Of a stretch of DNA of 64,000 nucleotides, positions 56,649 to 64,000 are shown piece after piece. Numbering within the stretch: position 1 is the stretch's first letter; each line of letters opens with the position of its first letter. The notes below the pieces were generated by a model. That model was not told the DNA's origin. It was given only the letters and a program-made list of their open reading frames with translations, and made no database searches. Source of the DNA: Ottelia alismoides (Eukaryota; Streptophyta; Magnoliopsida; Alismatales; Hydrocharitaceae); contig JAZKJV010008882.1 in the NCBI GenBank assembly GCA_037367405.1, positions 2,480,001 to 2,544,000 of the forward strand, written 5' to 3'. The position numbers were made by a program, and so were the translations under genes.

Positions 56649-56780
56649 TGTTGAGATATTTCGGCATTCCATGTATATTTTATGTTATTTTATTTCCTTT
56701 TGTCTATCTTATGTAATTTACCCATAGGTCTCTCCCTTATATAAGAGCGCCTAGGGTTACAGGAATAAACAACGATTCTA
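56649..56780 (+). repeat. 3' LTR of copia F, end truncated
   Basis: The LTR is collinear with the 5' LTR to GATTCTA at 56780, then switches to family Y LTR sequence (TGTGGAACCC). About 12 terminal bases (TTTCTTCCAACA) are missing. The integrase-recognised end is therefore lost. Confidence 0.85.
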
Positions 56781-56997
56781 TGTGGAACCCTACTCCATGT
56801 AGAAAATGACAATGAGGAAGCGCGATACTGAGAAATAAATATAAAGAACTTGAAGACATCGAGATTATGTGGAACCCTACTCCATAAGGACTCTGATAAA
56901 ACCACGGGAGAACTATCTCAAAATCTGATTGGTATATTGAAATCTCTCACTGAGTATATGGGGTGTAAAGCTTCTTATATAGCCTTGTCATAATGAC

Positions 56998-57146
56998 TAT
57001 TGAGATACTTATATCACTTTATCTTTATTTTATAGTTTTCTATTTCTTCAGTCCACATTATGTAATTTTTCCATAGAACTTTTCTCCTATATAAGAGAGT
57101 TATAGGGCTACAATGAATGCAACTTTTTATTTTACGCCTTTCCACA
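56998..57146 (+). repeat. 5' LTR of copia H
   Basis: This 149-bp LTR is TATTGAGATACTT...CCTTTCCACA with a CTATATAAGAGAG core. The primer site TGGTATTAGAGC follows at 57147. The leader to 57569 contains CCGTCGC- and CACCGCT-rich sequence and no gene. Confidence 0.9.
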
Positions 57147-57569
57147 TGGTATTAGAGCGATGGTCCTTGGACCGGAGCCCGTGCCCTAGAGTCCTGCCCC
57201 ACCAAAAACCCTAGCGCGACCCACGCGCACCCGTCGCTGTCGTCGCCCAGTAGCAACAGGAGCAGCAGCCGCTACTGCTACCGACCACTGCCTAGCAGTA
57301 GTCGCAGTCATTGCCGGCCATCTCCTCTACGTCACCGCTGCCGGTCACCGCTCCTTGTCTCCTACCGGCCACCGCTCCCTGTCATCGTTGGTCCATTTCT
57401 AGGTTTCTAGGGTGTAACGTGATCATCTAAAACACCTAATTACCCGAAGGAATTTCCTTCGAATGGAAGAGGTTGTGGTACGAGTCTACACCCACAACCA
57501 TCTTCCTATATGTAAGTGTAGACATAGATCTTACTTGTTGCAGACCCAGTCTTGGAGATTGTTGTCATT

Positions 57570-58100
57570 ATGCCGGACAACAAAGCAGATGTTTCATCCC
57601 TGGGTGCCTTCAAAGGTCCAACACCCATCGTCAAGATGGATGGAATACACTATGAACTGTGGGCCATGCAATTCATGAGTTTAATGTAGTGTGATGGCAA
57701 GAAGCACATCCTCGTGAATGAGGAGCCAAGTAACAGGATTGCGGTAAATGCCTCATGGGAGGCAAAAGATGCATACGCACTAGTGTGGCTATCTGGGACT
57801 GTGCTACTGCAAAGTCTATATATTCTCGTCACTACATATTCTCCGGTGAAAATTGAGTCGAAGGTACTACAGCCCCAGCACGATATCTTCACATCAATGC
57901 AAAATGGTCGTCCCCTCCATACCCTTTACACTTCTCTGATGGGTATGTTTGAGAAGCTCCATGGTTGCATTCCCTTGACTGCTACTCCAGAGCAGCTCCA
58001 GGCTTACAAAGACTCTGCGATGACTGGGGTCTTTCTAGTGGCTCTTGATCCTGATTATGATGCTAGTCGTGCCCAGATTCTTATTGATGCCACCATACCT
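57570..58100 (+). pseudogene. Copia H gag
   Basis: Gag begins MPDNKADVSSLGAFKGPTPIVKMDGIHYELWAMQFMSLM, followed by TAG (57687-57689 region). It resumes CDGKKHILVNEEPSNRIAVNASWEAKDAYALVWLSGTVLL...LVTTYSPVKIESKVLQPQHDIFTSMQNGRPLHTLYTSLMGMFEKLHGCIPLTATPEQLQAYKDSAMTGVFLVALDPDYDASRAQILIDATIPP. The zinc knuckle and everything up to the integrase C-terminus are deleted at about 58100. Confidence 0.85.
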
Positions 58101-60150
58101 CCATCGTTGCTTTGACCCTGTTCGACAAAGGTACTATGTTAGTGCAGATGTCACCTTTTTTGAATCCATTATGTATTTTACTCCTACAGGTGACAAGCTC
58201 ATTCCTTCAGAGAATGGAGAAGAGGTCTATACGCCTCTTTCTTTGATCTCGTCTACGTCATCACCACCACCTCTTCTACCACCACCACCACCGTCGCCGC
58301 CTACAACACATACCTTCTTTCTGAATGTTTACCAGCATCGACCTCGTGCTCATGTGCCTCATCCATCATCCAACACGCCCAAGGTATGTTCTGAGAATTT
58401 GAGTTCTACTAATGGCACTGGTGATTTGCATATGCAGCTTGAGGTGCAGGATATCTTAGACGATACACCTTTTGTGGATGCTGAGTATTGGGATGTGCTT
58501 ATTGCCCTTCGAAAGCAGAGGCATGCATGCACTATGCATCCTCTTGCTTCTCATGTTTCCCCGGTACGACTCTCCGAGGATTTTCAGAGGTTTGTTGTGA
58601 TACTATCGGTCGTGGAGATACCACGGTCTTATCAGGAGGCATTGCAGAGTAGTCAGTGACGTCTGGCGATGGAGGAGAAGATGGCAGCCTTACAGTCTCG
58701 TGGTACGTGGAGTGTTGTACAAGCTCCTCCAAGTGCTTCTGTTATTGGCAGCAAATGGGTGTTTACTGTGAAACACCGAGCTGATGGTATTGTGGACATA
58801 TATAAGGCCGGATTGGTTTGCTCGTTGGTTCAACCAAACCTACAGGATGGATTACCAGGATAGCTTCTCTCTAGTTGCGCATCATTCTACGTTGCGGATT
58901 CTTATTGCGGTTGTTGTGGTACGTGACTGGGCACTTTTCCAATTAGATGTCAAGAATGCATTCTTGTATAGAGACCTATAGGAGAAAGTTTACATGCAGC
59001 AACTACCAGGGTTTGCTACTGAGGAGGAGTCTAGCATAGTGTACTGACTTCATAAGGACATCTATGGCCTTAAGCAGAGTCCAAGGACCTGGTTTCAAAA
59101 GCTCTCAGAATTGATTGAACAGAATGGGTTTGTCAAATCTACCGCATATCATTTTCTTTTTGTTAGGAGAACCCAGAGAGGTATCGTTGATATTCAGGTT
59201 TATGTTGATCACATTATTGTTACTGGCAGCGATGAACAGGGCATTCAGGCACCTAAGGATCTCCTTGGACGATAGTTTGTGACCAAGGACCTTGGCAAGC
59301 TGCGTTACCTTCTTGGCCTAGAGTTTGCAAGAAATCAGCATGGTATGGTAATGACGCAAAAAAAGTATGTCAATGATCTTTTATCCGAGATAGGCATTAC
59401 AGAATGCAGACCTGCTACTGCTCCAATGGATCCTAATGTTTAGCTATGCTCTATGATGATGAATCTGAGGAGGTGGATAAGAGACGGTGTAGAGAGCTAG
59501 TAGAGAAGTTATTGTATGTTACTATTACCAAGCCTGATATATCACTTGTTGTTAATAGAGTCAGCATGTTTATGGAGCAACCTAAGTAGGCTCACATGGA
59601 TGCAGTTAACATGATCTTGACGTATCTGAAGTCTTCTCCAGGTGCAGACCTTTTATTCAGAAGAGATATGTCTCTCACAGTTACTGATGTGCAGATGCAG
59701 ACTATGTCGGGTGCCCCAAGGACAGGAAGTCCACTTCAGGTTTTACTGTGTTTGTTGGTAGCTCGTTGGTTTCAAGAAAAAGTATAAAATAGACGGTTGT
59801 AGCTAGATCTAATGTTGAATCAGAGTATAGGTCCATGGTCCAAGGGAGCACGGAAATGATGTGGATCAAGTTCGTCCTGACTGACCTAGTTACCGAGGTG
59901 CCTCTTCTGATGCACCTCAAATGTGATATTCAAGCAGCTCTATTCATAGCTAATAATCCAACCTTTCATGAAAGAACAAAGCACATTGAAGTTGATTGTC
60001 ATTACATTGTGATTCGATTCACAAGGGACTTATCTCCACTTTCCATATTGCTTCAGGCGATCAGATTGCAAATATGTTTACCAAAGCTCTTGTGAGGGGT
60101 CCTTTTCATCGTTGTGGTTCCAAGCTGGGCATGACAGATATATATGCTCC
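58100..60150 (+). pseudogene. Copia H integrase tail, RT and RNase H
   Basis: Directly after gag: CFDPVRQRYYVSADVTFFESIMYFTPTGD, the linker, then ALRKQRHACTMHPLASHVSPVRLSEDFQRFVVILSVVEIPRSYQEALQSSQ, a TGA, and MEEKMAALQSRGTWSVV...GSKWVFTVKHRADGIVD. Further on QLDVKNAFLYRDL is followed by a stop, and VYVDHIIVTGSD replaces the catalytic YVDD with YVDH. RNase H ([42 protein letters not shown]) is frame-broken. The same Asp-to-His change as in copia F occurs here. Confidence 0.8.
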
Positions 60151-60164
60151 ATCTTGAGGAGGTG

Positions 60165-60313
60165 CGTTGAGATGCTTATATCCCTTTGTCTTTATTTTAT
60201 AGTTTTCTATTTCTTCAGTCTACTTTATGTAATTTTCCCATAAAGCTTTTCTCGTATATAAGAGATCTCTAGGGCTACGATGAATATAACTTTTCATTTT
60301 ACGCCTTTCTACA
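60165..60313 (+). repeat. 3' LTR of copia H
   Basis: This 149-bp LTR is CGTTGAGATGCTT...CCTTTCTACA, collinear with the 5' LTR. The exact ATGAC duplication begins at 60314. Confidence 0.9.
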
Positions 60314-60417
60314 ATGACCAAGTCCTACTAATAGACGATGTGGGACTAACATAGGTGCATGTGGTAATTAGACCATGCAGAAATCTACTTACCCACCTAT
60401 GAATGCATATTCTAACA

Positions 60418-62129
60418 GTTAGTGTTTCCAGTCATTCGTTGTACTTCAATTCTTCCCACATAATGAGATAAATTAATCGTTCCCACCATGGACGTAGCCT
60501 AATTATGGGTGAATCTTATAAATCATGTGTTGTGATTGTTTTATTAGTTATATGTGTATTTGATCTATCATCTATGTCTCGATCTGTTGCACACAACATC
60601 TTCCAACAGCATCCTTGTCACACTGCCTTCTGAGGGTTCCTTTGTATGCCAAGAACCTGCATTTTTACATGCCCATTGCTTAGGTGCGATGGAAGCAAAC
60701 TACAAGGACCCCATATTCCCACATCGGATGACCCTCCTCGCAAAAAATAAGCATTCCTCAGGACAACTATCAGTTGAGGAATCCCCGAACCCTAAGCACC
60801 AGACCTTCCCCCTGCTTGAATTGCCACATCACAGCAAGAGGGCTTATATATAGCAAGTCCTTCAAAGAAAGGGTCCAAAAAACTATGAAAGCCTTTTTGT
60901 ACAACATGACGACAGCGATCTTCTACTCAATGTTGATCATCGGCCAACTCATCATGATGTTGTTGTCTTCATTCCATCTGTTTAAATCCTTATGCAATGG
61001 GCTTTAAAACATTCCCCGTGTGAATAAATAACTTTTTCTAGGCACCACTAGTCGGTACGGAGGTATCAAATTACGTAATAGGCAGAGAAGACAAAAGGCT
61101 TGGCCTCAGTCAGATGTCATGGGAGAATCGTAGTGGCAGAAATAGTGGTAGCAGTAGACGGCTCACATTACGAATCTACAGACCGTATGAAATGCAAAAA
61201 AACGCCATACCCACTACATATATCAAAGAATCGAACAAGGTAAGCTACACCTCATCGGATAAAAATGCCACCAGGGGTGCAATTTGATCCGATGAGGGGT
61301 GCAGAGACATCCCGAGGGGCTCGGGTCTGTGGAAACGCGCCGTACCGTTAGAGGCGGAGGGTGAAAAATCATACAAGGGGTTAGAGGACAGCCCTTACAT
61401 GAGGTGGTTGAAGACGTTAACGATGGTTAGGCCCTGGGCACGGACGACGGTGCGGCTACGCTGCTTGAGGACGTCGGCAAGTGGTGCTTCCAGCTATAGA
61501 GATGCCGCTAGACACTGTTGCCGGTTGCAGCAGATGTGAAGCAGCACCGCCGCAGGGTCGCCGGGAGCTGAGAGCGGTAAAGTCGCCGAGAGCAGAGTGA
61601 CAGCGGTTGAGGAGAGGTTGTCGGTCAGGAGGTATTGGTGGTGGAGAAAGAAATGGAAACCTCGCGAATGGAAATGTCGACTTAGTTAATATCTTTTGGG
61701 GCCTTTTATAGTTGTTTCCCTCCTTTATCCTGCAATTACAGTTATGTCCCAGCCTTTTTTTTAATAAACTTGGGCTCATGTATTCTTACAAAATTACAGT
61801 ACTACAGGTAAAATAGGGGCATGTATGTGATAGTAGAAAAAGCAATACTATTAACATTTGTAGGAACACAGAGGCACAAGTGTTGTTGCAAAAAATAAGG
61901 GTATAACTATAATTATAGAATTTCATAAGAGCACAAGTATAAAAAATACTATCTTTTTTTATCGCATGCTAACTTAATTATATCTTACTTTCTATAAACA
62001 TATATATTTTATTTTATTCGATGTCGGAAAAACTTTTCATTGGTGCTCTTAACTTTTATGACATTGGAGGCATTCATGTAATACGAAAAGGATTATGGTA
62101 ATTATGCAATAAATAACTTTTTGGGATTT
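60418..62129. other. Unassigned region with GC-rich island
   Basis: The left part is AT-rich with no gene. A GC-rich island (about 61290-61680) stands out. On its minus strand, 61480-61399 reads LEAPLADVLKQRSRTVVRAQGLTIVNVFNHL followed by a donor-like AT|GTAAGG at 61398. This has the look of a captured or relic exon, but the frame has a stop immediately upstream and I do not recognise the protein. Confidence 0.3.
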
Positions 62130-62760
62130 TTACATGTATGCTCCTCCAAGCTTCTGGAAATAGATTTTACGGACTTAACTTTTGGCAATAAAACTTGTGC
62201 CCATACCTTCATGCATTATTAACAGTTGTGGCATTCTATTAGTTTGGTTGTCTATTAAATAAACTAGACAATGATTTAGACAAACCAAGGGATGCTAAGA
62301 ATGATTTTATTAACATTATGCTCGTGCAATTTTGACCGTGTATCATATCCCTCTCAATATCATCCCTCGATGTCGTATGAATTATCATCTTTGCCGACCT
62401 CTATAACTTGAAGAAGGTTTAAGTAGGAGAGGGGTTCGAGGATAAGCAGCTTCTGGTGAAGGGGGACGCAAGTAGTCTCCCTCCAAGGAGCTCTAGGGGC
62501 CCGAGAGGTGTGTGGCCAACCTATTAGTGGAGGGGTTAAGGTCGTCGTCGAGTGCTCCCTCAGGGAGGAGCCCTCAGAGGAGGTTGTAGGACTCAAAGAC
62601 CTCAATAGGTCGAGTGGCTCTTGGAGAGGGGCCCCAACCCCTTTATGCATATTACGTTTGTTCCCATAAGATAACGTCCATTTACAAGGGGAATGGACGA
62701 TCATGTTTTAATGTTAATTCTATATGAAGAATATGAAATATGCATGTCAAATGCCATTTA
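62130..62760. mobile_element. Possible Mutator-like end with GC-rich interior
   Basis: GGGATTTTTACATGTATGC at 62130 matches the terminal GGGATTTTTAC of the 3954-4722 element. Further in, TTATTAACAGTTGTGGCAT resembles the TTGTTAACCAAGGCGTGGCAT region of that element's right arm. A GC-rich stretch (62400-62650) follows, with a 114-codon minus-strand frame of unknown nature. The partner end was not found, so limits are guesses. Confidence 0.35.
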
Positions 62761-63264
62761 TAGGGATGTGAGCCTATTATAATTTTCCTCCTATATTCCA
62801 AAATAAAATAGGTCCAACCAGCAACCTACCATATGCAGCAATACACGGTAAAATAAGGAACCCTAACAAACTAATATCATCAAGGAAGCATTTGGAACTA
62901 AGACATTTACGTAAAGGAAAATCAATATTTTCATTCAAAAAGTTATTTACAATCTAGCATTTGACATCCTTTCATATATGTATAGATGATGGCGGGCTTT
63001 CTTTGTCTCTTAAAACATGTTGGTTGTAATTCCCAAAAGTTCAGCATCAAACAAACTACGAGATTCTTGTTTTTTTACTTGGTTAGAGTTTTTCAAGGTT
63101 GAAATCATATAGATTATTACTAGCACAAACAATCACGAGATAATCACATAAAGCATTGAAGTTCCCATACTTTTTTATATTGGAATGGGAAAAGAAAGGA
63201 AAGAAATGAGGACAATAGTTTGAGAAATTTAGGTTTACTAATATACTAATGCAAAAGTAATATC
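62761..63264. other. No gene recognised
   Basis: AT-rich sequence without a notable frame or terminal repeat. The 8-bp GTAATATC at 63257-63264 is the left target duplication of the next element. Confidence 0.4.
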
Positions 63265-63705
63265 CAATGTTGCAATAGTCGGTCGACTATACCAAATAGG
63301 CATTCTGACTATGCAGTGCAGGGAATTTCCAACTAAACACTAAATAGCCGAGCAAAGTCAGCTTGACCGAATATTCAGTCCAACTATTCGGCCGACTATT
63401 GGCCAACTGCTGAATTTATGTTATTTATTTTTAAAATTTCGAAGGCTAACCATTTATAGCAATATCACTAGAAATGTCAAAGATTTATATATGTATCTCG
63501 TTAATTGGTAATTTTATCGTGGATTCTTGTTAATTGATGGTCATATATATAAATATATAAGAATATATGTATTAGAATTAAATATCAGATTTAAAATAAT
63601 TAAAAATATAAAATAGAATAGTTCTTAATAGTCGCTCGAATACATATTATTCTCTATTCAGTGACCCTCCCGACTGAATACCGAATACCAACTTCTTCAA
63701 CACTG
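63265..63705. mobile_element. hAT-like word element 8 (AGTCGG/CGACTATT words)
   Basis: A 441-bp insert with an exact 8-bp duplication GTAATATC (63257-63264 and 63706-63713). Terminal inverted repeats are CAATGTTGCAATAGTCGG and CAGTGTTGAAGAAGTTGG. The arms repeat AGTCGG, CGACTAT, GAATATTC and ATTCAGTC words; the middle is AT-rich. It has no coding potential. Confidence 0.9.
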
Positions 63706-64000
63706 GTAATATCAAGGCTCAAAACACCCCAAAAAATGGACATCAATATTTATGGGCCTACAGTAATATAGACTACCCTAAGTGATTTTTTGATATTTTA
63801 AAATCAAATATAAAAAATAAAAAAAACTAGCTTATTAACAAATAGGTAATTTATGCAAAAATTATGTTTCTAAATACCTAAAAAATACCAAATTGGTGTG
63901 ACCTGGTGTACGTTCCCCTGACGATGTACATGTAAGCTACACAAAGCACATTATTTTTTTAGATTCTTAGTTTTATCTAAATTGAACAGAAAACATGCAA
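63706..64000. other. No gene recognised
   Basis: AT-rich flank of hAT-like element 8, beginning with its right target duplication. There are no frames or repeats of note. Confidence 0.4.

Larger units (their letters stand above)
51427..56780 (+). mobile_element. Copia element F
   Basis: The 5' LTR is 51427-51570, the primer site TGGTATCAGAGC is at 51571, gag starts 52261, pol follows, and the purine tract GAGGGGGAG leads to a 3' LTR at 56649 that lacks its last bases. The LTRs differ at about 7 of 132 positions. A hAT-like insert (51818-52003) lies in the leader and a MITE (52998-53140) in the gag zinc knuckle. GATGC precedes the element, but the right flank is family Y sequence, so no duplication can be confirmed. 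Confidence 0.88.
56998..60313 (+). mobile_element. Copia element H, internally deleted
   Basis: A 3316-bp copia copy with LTRs 56998-57146 and 60165-60313 (149 bp each, roughly 90% alike) and an exact target duplication ATGAC (56993-56997 and 60314-60318). The intact Y copy 1 shows the empty site with a single ATGAC. Gag (57570 to about 58100) runs directly into the end of integrase: protease and most of integrase are missing, a deletion of about 1.6 kb relative to copia D. Both LTR starts have lost TG (TATTGAG and CGTTGAG). Confidence 0.92.
56781..60417. repeat. LTR of family Y, copy 2, split by copia H
   Basis: Segments 56781-56997 and 60319-60417 together match copy 1 (49481-49790), including CTTCTTATATAG...TCATAATGACCAAGTCC across the point where copia H is inserted. 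It ends TATTCTAACA. The interior of a Y element is not attached on either side, so it is a solo or truncated LTR. Confidence 0.78.

Overview
This is nuclear DNA from a flowering plant. The only recognisable host gene has a plant-type exon/intron structure and belongs to the glutathionyl-hydroquinone reductase family. Nearly everything else is nested plant transposons: Ty1/copia LTR elements with short LTRs of about 130-149 bp and an initiator-Met-type primer site, L1-like LINEs, tRNA-derived SINEs, fold-back and Mutator-like elements, and short hAT-like elements. A plant mitochondrial-type tRNA-Cys is buried in one copia copy. I could not place the clade more precisely.

Layout. 0-2.7 kb: copia remnants, partly inverted. 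2.7-4.7 kb: an AT-rich repeat with a local tandem duplication, then a Mutator-like element with a GC-rich core. 4.7-23.4 kb: one old LINE on the minus strand, split by a 238-bp hAT-like insert, a 2.7-kb LTR-like block and a 5.4-kb copia element (B). B carries another copia element (C) with a perfect 5-bp target duplication, a hAT-like insert in gag and a mitochondrial insert in its integrase region. 23.4-28.7 kb: a second LINE with degraded ORF1 and ORF2. 28.7-29.3 kb: the 3' end of a third LINE. 30.2-33.9 kb: truncated copia E with two hAT-like inserts. 33.9-38.9 kb: copia D, almost intact, with one stop codon in a 1427-codon gag-pol frame and nearly identical LTRs. 39.2-40.3 kb: four exons of the reductase gene on the minus strand; its last exon is not seen. 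41.7-42.5 kb: two SINEs with long target duplications. 43.4-46.8 kb: copia G, its LTR split by a 1.4-kb hAT-like element. 46.9-49.4 kb: copia and LINE scraps, a 388-bp fold-back element, and a 23-bp minisatellite split by a hAT-like insert. 49.5-60.4 kb: two copies of one LTR family (Y), copia F and copia H, H being inserted in the second Y LTR with a perfect 5-bp duplication. 60.4-64 kb: mostly unassigned DNA, a Mutator-like end and one clean hAT-like insert.

Most interesting signal. Eight insertions, four with exact 8-bp target duplications and the rest with diverged ones, start and end with CA..G-type hAT-like termini. They are built almost entirely from short, near-palindromic, CpG-centred words, and the words differ between copies. 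The design is constant while the vocabulary changes. This is best explained as non-autonomous hAT elements whose subterminal transposase-binding arrays have diversified, but it deserves a dedicated search.
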